A stretch of DNA of 64,000 nucleotides from Segetibacter koreensis DSM 18137 (GCF_000374045.1 NZ_KB893319.1:62170-126169); one strand, 5' to 3'. Numbered from the stretch's first letter, positions 27,260 to 36,268 are shown. Made by a program: numbers and translations. Notes: generated by a model not told the origin, from the sequence alone.

Positions 27260-28357
27260 ATGACGCAGGTACATATAGCAGAAAAAATATTTACAGGAGA
27301 CGAGTGGCTTTCTAATCATGCAATTATAGTCGAAGATAATATTATAAAGGACATTATTCCTGGTGAGAGTATTCCTTCGGCTGGAAAAATTATCAATTAC
27401 ACAACCTGTTTTCTTGCTCCGTGCTTTATAGATATTCAGATTTATGGTGCTTATGGTTCTCTTTTATCGGTAGAGCCAGAGTGGGAGACACTCAAAAAGA
27501 TGTATGATTATTGTAAATCGGGCGGCGCTAATTTTTTTCAACCAACTGTTGCTACAAACAGTTACGAAGTCTTTTATAAATGCATAGATGCAGTAAAAGA
27601 TTATTGGAACAAAGGAGGAAAAGGTGTCATAGGATTACATATTGAAGGGCCATGGATAAATAAAGCTAAAAGGGGGGCTCACATTGAAAAATATATTCAT
27701 TCTCCGACTATTAAGCAGGCAAAAGCATTGTTAGAATATGGAAAAGGTATTATCTCAATGATAACAATTGCGCCTGAAGTTTGCAGTACTGAAGTTATTA
27801 ATCTTATCCAATCCTACGGAGTAATTATTTCTGCTGGTCATAGTAACGCAACTTTTGAGGAGGCAAATGAGGGATTTGATAAAGGCATTTCTGCTGCTAC
27901 CCATCTATATAACGCTATGAGTTCCTTACAGCATCGCGCCCCTGGAATGGTAGGAGCTGTTATGATGCATTCAAATATAATGTCAAGCATTGTTCCTGAT
28001 GGTTATCATGTTGACTTTGCCGCGATGAGCATTGCAAAAAAAGTTATGAAAGAAAGGCTTTTTTTTATAACCGATGCTGTTACAGAAACCACTGAAGGCC
28101 TTTATCCCCACCATCTAGAGGGTGACAAATATGTATCAAACGGAATACTGAGCGGCTCTGCTTTAACTCTGTCTAAATCAGTTAAAAACGCAGTAGAAAA
28201 AGCCGGAATTGAATTGTCGGAAGCTTTACGTATGGCAGGCCTATACCCGGCACAAGTAATGAGACTTAATGACAAGCTGGGAAAAATTGCTAAAGGCTAT
28301 AGAGCTGAATTTGTTGCAATGAATGATAAACTGGAGGTAGTTGAGAAGTCAGCGTAA
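27260..28357 (+). CDS. nagA: N-acetylglucosamine-6-phosphate deacetylase
   Basis: NagA removes the acetyl group from GlcNAc-6-phosphate for use in glycolysis or in cell-wall precursor recycling. The 365-residue amidohydrolase carries a strand leading to FIDIQIYGAYG, LHIEGPW with a metal-ligand Glu, SAGHSNATFEEA, and ATHLYNAMSSLQHRAPGMVGA. The catalytic Asp is in FFITDAVTETTEG. Length fits the family. It ends the recX group and is followed by a bidirectional terminator shared with tsf. nagB is not in this window. Confidence 0.93.
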   Translation: MTQVHIAEKIFTGDEWLSNHAIIVEDNIIKDIIPGESIPSAGKIINYTTCFLAPCFIDIQIYGAYGSLLSVEPEWETLKKMYDYCKSGGANFFQPTVATNSYEVFYKCIDAVKDYWNKGGKGVIGLHIEGPWINKAKRGAHIEKYIHSPTIKQAKALLEYGKGIISMITIAPEVCSTEVINLIQSYGVIISAGHSNATFEEANEGFDKGISAATHLYNAMSSLQHRAPGMVGAVMMHSNIMSSIVPDGYHVDFAAMSIAKKVMKERLFFITDAVTETTEGLYPHHLEGDKYVSNGILSGSALTLSKSVKNAVEKAGIELSEALRMAGLYPAQVMRLNDKLGKIAKGYRAEFVAMNDKLEVVEKSA

Positions 28358-28364
28358 GGTATAA

Positions 28365-28399
28365 TTAAAAATCCCGGCTAATGTAACCAGGATTTTTAA
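28365..28399. terminator. Bidirectional terminator between nagA and tsf
   Basis: TTAAAAATCC (28365-28374) pairs with GGATTTTTAA (28390-28399). The stem has A/T tails on both sides and lies between convergent genes. Confidence 0.7.
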
Positions 28400-28420
28400 T
28401 AATTATGATCGATAAGTTTA

Positions 28421-29260
28421 TTAACCTAAAGCTACTCTCTTAAATTCAAGCACTTTTAACTCACTGTCAATGCTTTTTAGATAATCGCCAACAGTCTTGC
28501 TGGAATCTTTTACAAAAAGCTGGGCCGCTAAAGTATTTTCTTTAAAGAAAGCATTTAGTTTGCCATCAGCAATTTTTGAAATCATTTCGGCTGGTTTACC
28601 TGCCATTTTAGGATCTGCTGCAATTTGTTCAGTAACAATAGCTCTTTCTCTTGCTACTGTTTCAGTAGGTACAGCAGTAGGATCAACAGCTAAAGGATTC
28701 ATGGCGGCAATTTGCATTGCTACGTCTTTCCCAGCTTCTACAGCAACTTTGTTTAGTCCAACCAATACACCCATGCGGTTTGCGCCATGTATATATGAAG
28801 CGACGTAAGGAGCATCAATTCTTTCGAAACGGCTAACACCTATTTTTTCGCCAATAGAAGCAAGTTTGTCATTTATAAGATCAGAAACTTTTGATCCGTC
28901 TACGGAAACTTCATTTAACTCTTCTGCACTTTTCACGTTGTTTCCAATAGCTGCGTCAGCAATACTGTTTGCAAAAGCAACAAAATCAGCATTTTTGCTT
29001 ACAAAATCAGTTTCGCAACTGATAGTAAAAACAATACCTGTTTTGTTGTCAAATGTTGTTCTTGCCACAACCACACCTTCTTTTGCTTCGCGGTCGCTGC
29101 GTTTAGCCGCTACTTTCTGGCCTTGCTTACGCAGCCAGTCTATTGCAGCTTCAAAATCTCCATTCGTTTCTGTAAGCGCTTTACGGCAATCCATCATACC
29201 TGCACCTGTTGCCTGGCGTAATTTATTTATATCCTGTGCAGTAATTGTTGCAGTTGACAT
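28421..29260 (-). CDS. tsf: Elongation factor Ts
   Basis: EF-Ts exchanges GDP for GTP on EF-Tu. The 279-residue protein starts at ATG 29260 (MSTATITAQDINKLRQATGAG). In-frame codons upstream to 29314 lie in a palindrome and are not likely coding. The N-terminal UBA-like motif TGAGMMDCRKALTE and the TDFVSKN core of the EF-Tu binding domain are clear. It is the last gene of rplM-rpsI-rpsB-tsf. A 225-bp gap with a large palindrome separates it from rpsB, so its expression may be tuned separately. Confidence 0.96.
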   Translation of the reverse strand: MSTATITAQDINKLRQATGAGMMDCRKALTETNGDFEAAIDWLRKQGQKVAAKRSDREAKEGVVVARTTFDNKTGIVFTISCETDFVSKNADFVAFANSIADAAIGNNVKSAEELNEVSVDGSKVSDLINDKLASIGEKIGVSRFERIDAPYVASYIHGANRMGVLVGLNKVAVEAGKDVAMQIAAMNPLAVDPTAVPTETVARERAIVTEQIAADPKMAGKPAEMISKIADGKLNAFFKENTLAAQLFVKDSSKTVGDYLKSIDSELKVLEFKRVALG

Positions 29261-29298
29261 AATATGTAATTTGAAAATTAGATAATTTGAAAATGAAA

Positions 29299-29349
29299 AA
29301 CCACATGGACACAAGGGACAACCGATGTGTCTGCTGTGCCTATGTGGTT
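29299..29349. repeat. Nested palindrome between rpsB and tsf
   Basis: AACCACAT (29299-29306) pairs with ATGTGGTT (29342-29349), and GACACA (29308-29313) with TGTGTC (29326-29331). On the - strand the outer stem runs into TTTTTC, so it could form a partial terminator between rpsB and tsf. Similar AACCACATAGGCACA palindromes are, from memory, frequent between genes in Bacteroidota; this was not checked. Confidence 0.6.
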
Positions 29350-29485
29350 ATATAAAAAGACTTCAATGTATTTCTAGTCAGTACAAGTGGGCGATGCACG
29401 AATGATGAATAGTGTTTTTAAGCTGGTCAATAATAACAATAAAAAAGTTCAATTAGTAACCGCGCTTTGATTCATCACTAACTGA

Positions 29486-30379
29486 CTATCTTGGACCACC
29501 GCCACCACCTTGAGGCCTGCGACTGGCACCACCTGGTACACGACGCTTTGGTTGGCCACCAGGACCGGCGTTTCCGCCACGGCTTCTTCCGCCACGTGCA
29601 GCTTCAGCTTCAGCTTCAGCCTGTAAACGTGCTGCTCTTTTTTCAGCTTCGTTGTCAGTATCCTCTACGTCATCATCTTTTGCGGCCTGGCGTTCAGCAA
29701 GACCTTCTGCAATAGCAGCAGCAATATAGTTTGTGACAATAGCTACCGATTTTGTAGCGTCATCGTTTGCAGGTACAGCAAAGTCAACTTTATTAGGGTC
29801 ACAGTTGGTATCTACCATACCAAAAGTTGTGATACCAAGGCGCTTGGCCTCAGCAAGAGCGATATGCTCATGACCTATATCCACAAGGAATAAAGCGGCA
29901 GGGGCTCGTCCAAGCTGTGCAATTCCACCCAGAACTTTTTCCATCTTTTCCTTATCACGGGTAAGAGTCAAACGTTCTTTTTTTGTAAGGCTTTCAGCGC
30001 TGCCATCATTTAGCATTTTTTCAATGCTTTGCATTTTTTTCACGCTCTTGCGAACAGTATTAAAGTTGGTAAGCATGCCGCCCAACCAACGCTCTGTTAC
30101 AAAAGGCATATTAACCTTTTTCGCAGCTTCGGTAACAATTTCTTTAGCTTGTTTCTTGGTAGCAACAAACATAATTTTTTTACCGCTCTTAGCAATACTT
30201 TTCATTGCGGCAGCAGCTTCCTGCAAGCCTTCTACTGTTTTGTTAAGATCAATAATATGAATGCCTTTCTTTTCAGCAAAGATGTAAGGCAACATCTTTG
30301 GGTTCCACTTCTTCTTCAGGTGGCCAAAGTGCACACCGGCCTCCAAAAGTTGTTGTTGTAGTGAAGTGTTATTTTCCAT
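29486..30379 (-). CDS. rpsB: 30S ribosomal protein S2
   Basis: S2 is a structural protein of the small ribosomal subunit. The 297-residue protein has the expected GVHFGHLKKKWNPKMLPYIF, the RWLGGMLTNFNTVRKS signature, and GITTFGMVDTNCDPNKVDF. It carries a C-terminal extension of about 60 residues beyond the core, rich in Gly, Arg, Ala and Glu (AEAEAEAARGGRSRGG). Such tails are common in Bacteroidota S2. The extension uses GC-rich codons. It is the third gene of the rplM-rpsI-rpsB-tsf group. Confidence 0.97.
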   Translation of the reverse strand: MENNTSLQQQLLEAGVHFGHLKKKWNPKMLPYIFAEKKGIHIIDLNKTVEGLQEAAAAMKSIAKSGKKIMFVATKKQAKEIVTEAAKKVNMPFVTERWLGGMLTNFNTVRKSVKKMQSIEKMLNDGSAESLTKKERLTLTRDKEKMEKVLGGIAQLGRAPAALFLVDIGHEHIALAEAKRLGITTFGMVDTNCDPNKVDFAVPANDDATKSVAIVTNYIAAAIAEGLAERQAAKDDDVEDTDNEAEKRAARLQAEAEAEAARGGRSRGGNAGPGGQPKRRVPGGASRRPQGGGGGPR

Positions 30380-30474
30380 TGTAAATTATAGTTGAATGTT
30401 TTGAATATTTTTTAAGCATTACCAGTAGCTGTAGCAAAAACCCAAGGGTGGAAGCTAATAGCTCTCGCAGCTCA

Positions 30475-30864
30475 TTATCTCTTACTGAACTGGAAGCTTT
30501 TTCTTGCTTTTTTCTTACCTGGTTTTTTACGCTCAACACTTCTTGGGTCACGCTTAAGCAAACCTGCAGCTTTTAGTGCAGGGCGTAACTCAGGATTTAC
30601 TTCCAGTAGTGCACGCGCAATACCAAGTTTTGCCGCCTCAGCCTGTCCCTTCATTCCACCACCGGTAGCGTTGATTTTTACATCAAATTTATCAGCAGCT
30701 TCAATAGTTTTAAAAGGCTGTTCTACCTGGTTTTGCAGGTAAACCAGCGGAAAATATTCTTTATAATCTTTATCGTTAATTGTAATCTTGCCTTCGCCTC
30801 TGTTTAAGAAAACTCTTGTCACAGCTTCCTTACGACGACCTACGGCATTTCTTTGTTTTTCCAT
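30475..30864 (-). CDS. rpsI: 30S ribosomal protein S9
   Basis: S9 sits in the small subunit head, where its C-terminal Lys/Arg tail reaches toward the P-site tRNA. The 129-residue protein has AVGRRKEAVTRVFL at the start, NATGGGMKGQAEAAKLGIARAL in the centre, and the tail RDPRSVERKKPGKKKARKSF-QFSKR. Both are typical. It follows rplM by 33 bp, the conserved L13-S9 pairing. Confidence 0.97.
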   Translation of the reverse strand: MEKQRNAVGRRKEAVTRVFLNRGEGKITINDKDYKEYFPLVYLQNQVEQPFKTIEAADKFDVKINATGGGMKGQAEAAKLGIARALLEVNPELRPALKAAGLLKRDPRSVERKKPGKKKARKSFQFSKR

Positions 30865-30897
30865 TGTTTTATATGCTTGTAGCTAATAGCTTGGTTT

Positions 30898-31341
30898 TTA
30901 GAATTTTAATTCCTTAGGTTGCTGTGCAGTATGAGGATGTTTGTCTCCGGCATATACAAATAATTTTTTATACATTTTACGACCTAAACGATTTTTAGGA
31001 AGCATGCCTTTTACAGCTCGTTCAACGATTACCTCAGGTCTGCGTTTGATTAAATCTTTAGCCACTTCCTCTTTTTTACCGCCAGGGTATCCTGAGTAGT
31101 TTAAATAGACTTTTTCATCCATTTTAGCGCCTGTAAATTTTACTTTTTCGCAGTTTGTAACGATTACGAAATCTCCACAATCAACGTGTGGAGTGTAGTA
31201 TGCTTTGTTCTTGCCGCGAAGAACAGCAGCGATCTTTGCACAAATGCGACCGACGGTTTGATTAGTACCGTCTACAACATACCAGTTGCGTTGTACGGTA
31301 GCCTCGTTCGCAGATTTGGTTGTGAAATGTAGTTTGCTCAT
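30898..31341 (-). CDS. rplM: 50S ribosomal protein L13
   Basis: L13 is an early-assembling protein of the large subunit. The 147-residue protein has NWYVVDGTNQTVGRICAKIAAVLRGK, HVDCGDFVIVTNCEKV and the signature region VERAVKGMLPKNRLGRKM. It heads the L13-S9-S2-EF-Ts group. A strong promoter lies 61 bp upstream, and its leader contains a small CCGG hairpin. Confidence 0.97.
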   Translation of the reverse strand: MSKLHFTTKSANEATVQRNWYVVDGTNQTVGRICAKIAAVLRGKNKAYYTPHVDCGDFVIVTNCEKVKFTGAKMDEKVYLNYSGYPGGKKEEVAKDLIKRRPEVIVERAVKGMLPKNRLGRKMYKKLFVYAGDKHPHTAQQPKELKF

Positions 31342-31363
31342 TATTTATATATAATTTAAAATG

Positions 31364-31385
31364 ACACCGGCGCTATCCCACCGGT
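31364..31385 (-). promoter_or_regulatory. Small hairpin in the rplM leader
   Basis: In the - strand leader ACCGG and CCGGT form a five-pair stem with a ten-base loop, about 20 bases before the rplM start. It could be a ribosomal protein binding site, but this is a guess. Confidence 0.3.
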
Positions 31386-31401
31386 TTTGTAAAAATGAGC
31401 G

Positions 31402-31434
31402 CAAAGGTATGAGTATATATTTTGAAAAAACAAG
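31402..31434 (-). promoter_or_regulatory. rplM operon promoter, Bacteroidota type
   Basis: The - strand reads CTTG (31431-31434), a 21-base spacer, then TACCTTTG (31402-31409), a full -7 match to TAnnTTTG. It fits expression of rplM-rpsI-rpsB-tsf. Confidence 0.65.
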
Positions 31435-31689
31435 ATTTTTAATAGATTGTTTTCAACCTACCCTTATAACTAATTCATTTTCAATAAAAATTTTGTTGTT
31501 AAATTTTACTCTTCGTTTGGTGGCCCTGCTTTTTGCTTGCTGTTTAACTCGCGATTGATCACTAACTCTTACTCGCGATACTATTCCAGGAAGAACAAAA
31601 TTCAGAAAACACGAATAAACATAATTTTTTGATCATCATTTTCATCTTATAAGTAACAGGAATAATTCAATAATTATCTAATTTTATAA

Positions 31690-32310
31690 ATGCTTATTCA
31701 TCTACACCCTGTTAATCCACAGCCACGGCAAATAAAATTGATTATAGAATGTTTGCTTGACGGAGGAGTTATTATATATCCGACTGATACAATTTACGGT
31801 CTGGGTTGCGATATCTTTCAGCAAAAAGCTATTCAACGAATTTGCCGCATAAAAAATATTGAACCACAAAAAGCACAACTAAGTTTTGTTTGCCACGACC
31901 TTAGTGACCTAAGCAAGTACACAAAAAGCATCTCAACTCCACTGTATCGTCTATTAAAAAACTATTTGCCTGGTCCATATACTTTTATATTGCCTGCCAG
32001 CAAAGAAGTGCCAAAAATTTTACAAAGTAAAAAAAGTACGATAGGTCTTCGTGTGCCGAATAACGTTATCGCAAATACAATTGTTGAACAGCTGACGCAC
32101 CCCTTATTAAGTGCATCTTTACCAGGAGAGATGGTTGAAGAATATACTGATCCGGAACTTATGTACCAGAATTTTGAAAAACTGGTAGATATTGTTATAG
32201 ATGGAGGGACAGGAGGTATGAAGCCATCCACCATTATTGACTGTACCAAGGAGCCTTATAAGGTCGTACGGCAGGGATTGGGCGAATGGACGGAAACTTC
32301 TTCAGTATAA
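31690..32310 (+). CDS. YrdC-domain protein, YciO-like
   Basis: A 206-residue member of the Sua5/YciO/YrdC family, the same length as E. coli YciO. It has the nucleotide/RNA-binding GGVIIYPTDTIYGLGCD near the N-terminus, LLKNYLPGPYTFILPAS, and TIGLRVPNN. Sua5/TsaC proteins make threonylcarbamoyl-AMP for tRNA t6A. YciO relatives share the fold, but their role is less clear. The KxR/S-N residues of TsaC (commonly KxRxxxxP...) are less well kept here (NIEPQKAQLSFVC), which is why I prefer YciO. A second, true TsaC should exist elsewhere. The gene is convergent with ricT. Confidence 0.8.
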   Translation: MLIHLHPVNPQPRQIKLIIECLLDGGVIIYPTDTIYGLGCDIFQQKAIQRICRIKNIEPQKAQLSFVCHDLSDLSKYTKSISTPLYRLLKNYLPGPYTFILPASKEVPKILQSKKSTIGLRVPNNVIANTIVEQLTHPLLSASLPGEMVEEYTDPELMYQNFEKLVDIVIDGGTGGMKPSTIIDCTKEPYKVVRQGLGEWTETSSV

Positions 32311-32329
32311 AAATCCGGCTTTATTTTGT

Positions 32330-32367
32330 AACTAAACAAGCCCCGCTATTGCAGGGCCAGTTTAGTT
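32330..32367. terminator. Hairpin terminator between yciO-like gene and ricT
   Basis: AACTAAAC (32330-32337) pairs with GTTTAGTT (32360-32367), and inside it GCCCCGC pairs with GCAGGGC with one mismatch. TTATTTTAC follows on the + strand. The end of the stem touches the ricT stop codon. Confidence 0.75.
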
Positions 32368-33847
32368 ATTTTACTTCTGGTGGGGTTTCATTTTCTTTTT
32401 GAGGAGGTTTTTGCTGAGTCGGCCTTGGTTGTGGCTTTGGTCGCTCTCCCGGTTTTTGTTGCGCAGGCCTTTGCTGCGCAGGCCTGCTTTGTTGAACTCC
32501 CGATTGCTGGTTTACTCCCCGTGGAGTATTTTGCTGCTTTGCCTGTTGAGCAACATTGGCAGGTTTTGCAACCGGCCTTTGCTGATTAGGATTAATACCT
32601 GGTCTCTGTTGGGTGCCTTGCTGAAGATTTTTTTGCTGGCTTTGTTGCTGTTGCCTGTTAGGCCTTGAAGCACCACTCTGGTTTACTTTTGATTCCTGTG
32701 GTCTTCTGTCACTGCCTCGTCCATCATTGCCCTGTTCTCTATCTTTACGGCGACGGCTGTTCTTTTCAAGACTTCGAAGACTTATCTGGCCTACAACATC
32801 TACAAACTCAGGCTCAACTTCCTTCGGCTTTGAACTTACAATTTCCACAGGCTCCAGCTCATCAGGTTTTAATCCCTGCGCATTCATTTTTTGAATTTCC
32901 TTTACACGAGCAATGGTGAGTGGATAATGCTTTGTACTGTCGGGCATTGTGTACCACATCAGGTTTTTAAAAATATCTTTTTTAACCAGGAACGCCGAAC
33001 TGCGTGTAATTTGTATTACATCTGCATTATCAGGAAATTGTTGTAAAGCATCAAGGTAAGTATCCAACTCATAATTAAGACAACATTTAAGACGCCCGCA
33101 CTGTCCACTCAGCTTTGTCTGGTTAATAGATAAATTCTGATAACGCGCAGCAGTGGTATTTACGGATTTGAAATCGGTAAGCCATGTAGCACAACATAAT
33201 TCGCGGCCACAACTTCCAATTCCGCCTACTTTACCTGCTTCCTGCCTGGCTCCAATCTGCCGCATTTCGACTTTTACTTTAAATTCACTCGCATACATTC
33301 TTATCAGTTCTCTAAAATCTACTCTATCGTCGGCAGTATAATAGAAAGTAGCTTTTTTACCGTCAGCCTGTATTTCTACCTCTGCTAGTTTCATTTCGAG
33401 GTTCATTTTACGTGCCATTGCGCGGCTTCTCACTAGCGCCTCTTTTTCCCGCGCCTTATTTTCCTCCCATTTAGCTATATCGGTTTCTGTGCTTTTTCGT
33501 AAAATTTTCTTTATTTCAGGGCTAAATTCTTCAACTCCTTTTTTCTTCATTTGCAGACGAACAAGCTCACCGCTAAGGCTAACTTCACCCACATCAAAGC
33601 CGCTTACACCTTCAACGCTTACATACTCACCTTTTTCAAAATATTGCAATGTCGCATTTCTGTAAAATTCCTTTCGGCTGCCATTATTAAAACTTACTTC
33701 TACAATTTTACAAGTGCTTTCAGGGTCGCTGAAAGGCAAATTCATCAGCCAGTCATGTACATTCATTCGGTTACAACCACCTGTGCTGCAACCGCCATTA
33801 CTTTTACAACCGTTAGGTTTTCCTGTTCCACAGCTTCCGCATCCCAT
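32366..33847 (-). CDS. ricT: PSP1-domain RicT-like protein
   Basis: The protein starts at ATG 33847 with a cysteine-rich segment (MGCGSCGTGKPNGCKSNGG) that could hold an iron-sulfur cluster. It is followed by the Bacteroidota-type NRMNVHDWLMNLPF. A PSP1 domain of about 250 residues follows, with MRQIGARQEAGKVGGIGSCG and CGRLKCCLNYELDTY. RicT (YaaT) in Bacillus acts with RicA and RicF in RNA maturation and phosphorelay control. Those partners are not in the window. The last 130 residues are Gln/Pro/Arg-rich and likely disordered. An earlier in-frame ATG at 33886 lies in hydrophobic sequence and is not preferred. Confidence 0.85.
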   Translation of the reverse strand: MGCGSCGTGKPNGCKSNGGCSTGGCNRMNVHDWLMNLPFSDPESTCKIVEVSFNNGSRKEFYRNATLQYFEKGEYVSVEGVSGFDVGEVSLSGELVRLQMKKKGVEEFSPEIKKILRKSTETDIAKWEENKAREKEALVRSRAMARKMNLEMKLAEVEIQADGKKATFYYTADDRVDFRELIRMYASEFKVKVEMRQIGARQEAGKVGGIGSCGRELCCATWLTDFKSVNTTAARYQNLSINQTKLSGQCGRLKCCLNYELDTYLDALQQFPDNADVIQITRSSAFLVKKDIFKNLMWYTMPDSTKHYPLTIARVKEIQKMNAQGLKPDELEPVEIVSSKPKEVEPEFVDVVGQISLRSLEKNSRRRKDREQGNDGRGSDRRPQESKVNQSGASRPNRQQQQSQQKNLQQGTQQRPGINPNQQRPVAKPANVAQQAKQQNTPRGVNQQSGVQQSRPAQQRPAQQKPGERPKPQPRPTQQKPPQKENETPPEVK

Positions 33848-34352
33848 AATATCTAAACATAAAAGATTAAAAAAAAACAAAAACAATGCTTATGAGAGAG
33901 GATTTATAGACAGCAGCAGAGTATACTCACTCAGTAAAATAACATGGTTCAATTGTAAAACATCAAATACTACAGAACCTTACATTTTTTCCTTGATATA
34001 TAATATAGTATAGAAAAGGAAAAAGTATTAAAAAATCAAAAATAGTACTTGCACAAATTACATTTCTCAGCTTTTGCCTTCTTCAAACTATACCTGCTAG
34101 TCTTTTAATCTCATCATATTTACCAAAAAATCCTTTCTGGCAATCCTTAAATTCAAAAATAGTGATTTAAATTTTATACAGAGTCATAAAAAAGATGAAT
34201 AAGGGTCAATTCATTATTGGAACTGATTGACTTAGCTGTTTCTGTGCAAATAATAACGACGCTTATAAATGAAGTAATGGGCCGGCATTTGATTTAAATG
34301 ACCGGAAAAACAGTAAATTATAACTGTTCTTCCGGTCATGGTTTCTATTTGA
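33848..34352. other. Gap between ricT and the PfkB gene, no gene
   Basis: The 505 bp hold no supported ORF; both neighbours are on the - strand. A large inverted repeat lies near the right end (34298-34339). The rest is AT-rich with no motif I can name. Confidence 0.5.
34298..34339. terminator. Long hairpin downstream of the PfkB gene
   Basis: ATGACCGGAAAAACAGT (34298-34314) pairs with ACTGTTCTTCCGGTCAT (34323-34339), 16 of 17 positions. It lies 14 bp past the kinase stop. The T tract is weak, so termination is likely but not certain. Confidence 0.6.
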
Positions 34353-35276
34353 TTAAACCAAATCAATATCAAAGTTTACCAACTCTACAAACTCATCAAG
34401 TCTTTTATCAATATCTGTCCTCGTGATTTCTGTAAGTCGCTGCAGACCAAATTTTTCTACACAAAAACTCGCCATAGCGCTGCCCATTATTATGGCAGTC
34501 TTCATATTTTCAAAAGAAATATCTTTTGTTTTTGCAAGATGTCCAATAAAGCCGCCAGCAAAAGTATCACCTGCCCCTGTAGGGTCAAAAACATCCTCCA
34601 AAGGAAGAGCCGGTGCAAAGAAAACCTGGTTTTCATGAAACAATAAAGCACCGTGTTCGCCTTTTTTAATAATAAGATATTTAGGTCCCATTGTTAAAAT
34701 CTTATTTGCGGCTTTAACAAGGCTAAATTCGTGGCTCAGTTCTCTTGCTTCGCTGTCATTTACCAGTAGCACATCTACCATTGTAAGTACATCTTTCAAG
34801 TCTGCAAGAGCTATCTCCATCCAAAAGTTCATTGTGTCCATTACAATCAACTTCGGCCTTTTTTTCATCTGCAGTATGACGCTTTTTTGTACAGCAGGCA
34901 CAAGATTTCCCAACATCAGAAACTCGCAATCCTGGTAACTGTCAGGAACCACTGGTGTAAAACTTTCCAGCACATTCAATTGAGTTTCAAGTGTATCGCG
35001 GGTGTTCATATCCATGTGATAACGACCACTCCAAAAAAAGGTTTTTTCGTCTTTTTTTATTTGTACAGCCTCCAGATCCACTCCGCGGGCAGACAAGGCA
35101 TTTAGTTCCTCCTGTGGAAAATCTCCTCCAACTACTGAAATCTGTTTAATCGGTTTTGTGAAATTAGAAGCGCTCCATGCTATATATGTTCCAGCACCGC
35201 CAATTATTTTATCTGATTTACCAAAGGGAGTCTCTATAGCATCGAAAGCCATTGACCCTACAACCACTAATGACAT
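34353..35276 (-). CDS. PfkB-family carbohydrate/nucleoside kinase
   Basis: A 307-residue ribokinase-fold kinase. It has the N-terminal GGAGTYIAWSAS motif of the substrate-binding strand and the C-terminal PfkB signature DPTGAGDTFAGGFIGHL with the catalytic Asp. The family phosphorylates sugars, nucleosides or similar small molecules using ATP. This branch (SLVVVGSMAFDAIETPFGKSDKIIGGAG) is widespread in Bacteroidota and often annotated as sugar or adenosine kinase; I cannot choose. The protein is cytoplasmic. It is transcribed alone and ends at the long hairpin. Confidence 0.88.
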   Translation of the reverse strand: MSLVVVGSMAFDAIETPFGKSDKIIGGAGTYIAWSASNFTKPIKQISVVGGDFPQEELNALSARGVDLEAVQIKKDEKTFFWSGRYHMDMNTRDTLETQLNVLESFTPVVPDSYQDCEFLMLGNLVPAVQKSVILQMKKRPKLIVMDTMNFWMEIALADLKDVLTMVDVLLVNDSEARELSHEFSLVKAANKILTMGPKYLIIKKGEHGALLFHENQVFFAPALPLEDVFDPTGAGDTFAGGFIGHLAKTKDISFENMKTAIIMGSAMASFCVEKFGLQRLTEITRTDIDKRLDEFVELVNFDIDLV

Positions 35277-35512
35277 AAAAAGAATATTTTAAAAATTATT
35301 GCTTTTTGCGAAAAAAGCCTATTAAAACTTAATTGGCATTGGCACGCGAAACTAAAGGATTTTTTATAAAGCCGTCTAAAGAAGTATGTGAAGTGCTATC
35401 TAAACATTAGCTACTATTGTTTTTGGTAAGACCACTGTTTTTACTATATGCTTTTAAGCCAAATCTTTATTCAAAGTTAACAAGACTTAAAATTAAGGAG
35501 TTATACTTTTAA

Positions 35513-35536
35513 TATCTTTGAACTTATACAAAGGAG
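35513..35536 (+). promoter_or_regulatory. -7 element and Shine-Dalgarno of the TetR gene
   Basis: TATCTTTG (35513-35520) matches TAnnTTTG, but no -33 TTTG lies at the usual distance. AAGGAG (35531-35536) is a clear ribosome binding site, rare in this window, and its spacing selects ATG 35546 over GTG 35540. Confidence 0.45.
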
Positions 35537-35545
35537 AATGTGAAT

Positions 35546-36136
35546 ATGTCTAAGATTAAAACAACAGATAAGAACAGTAAGAGAGAAATAATAATTGTAC
35601 AGGCAGCAAAGCTTTTTAAAGAAAAGGGTTTCAAAGCGGCGAGTATGAGAGAGTTGGCTACTGCAGTAGGAGTAGAGGCAGCAAGTCTGTATAATCACAT
35701 TGAGTCTAAAAACGATTTGCTTAATGCCATCTGCATGAATGTTGCAAATCGTTATACTTCTAATATAGATAATATTGAAAACGAACGATCAACAGTTATT
35801 GATAAATTCGAAAAGTTATTGAGGTTTCATGTAAAAGAAATGTTGGTAAACTACGAGGAGGTGTATGTTACAGATCATGACTGGCGAAATATGCAAGAGC
35901 CTCACTTGTCAGAATACCGGGAAATGCGCAGAAACTACAGGAAACGTTTTGCAGCCATAGTACAACGGGGTATTGATGAAAAAGAAATAAAGCCAATAGA
36001 TGCGAACACAATTGTAATGATATCTATAAATGCGATAGGAGCAGTGGACCAATGGCACAGAATTGTACACAAAGTCGACAGCCAGGACCTTGAAGACAAT
36101 ATTGTAACAATACTGGTAGATGGCATCAGAAATTAA
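35546..36136 (+). CDS. TetR/AcrR-family transcriptional regulator
   Basis: The 196-residue protein has an N-terminal helix-turn-helix: IIVQAAKLFKEKGFKAASMRELATAVGVEAASLYNHIESKNDLL (residues about 17-58). The C-terminal ligand-binding helices include YREMRRNYRKRFAAIVQRGIDEKEI and INAIGAVDQWHRI. The second half resembles TetR proteins that respond to acyl-CoA or aromatic-CoA compounds, such as PaaR and KstR2-like regulators. The regulated genes are not obvious here; the half carB and comEC downstream are unrelated. The start is supported by an AAGGAG at 35531. Confidence 0.85.
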   Translation: MSKIKTTDKNSKREIIIVQAAKLFKEKGFKAASMRELATAVGVEAASLYNHIESKNDLLNAICMNVANRYTSNIDNIENERSTVIDKFEKLLRFHVKEMLVNYEEVYVTDHDWRNMQEPHLSEYREMRRNYRKRFAAIVQRGIDEKEIKPIDANTIVMISINAIGAVDQWHRIVHKVDSQDLEDNIVTILVDGIRN

Positions 36137-36268
36137 GTAATTTTTGTAGAGAACGTATTGATAACAACTCAAAATCCTTTTGCCGATATTGACTTTTTTG
36201 AAACCCTAACTAAAAAATAACCTTATTTTTTGTCCAGTACCCTTAATTTTGCGAAATCTTTCGCCGAA

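Larger units (their letters stand above)
31342..31689. other. Gap between rplM and the YciO gene
   Basis: The 348 bp between the divergent rplM and yciO-like genes hold the rplM promoter and leader hairpin at the left. A 65-codon open frame (31361-31558) inside it looks non-coding. The right part is AT-rich and shows no other feature. Confidence 0.5.
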
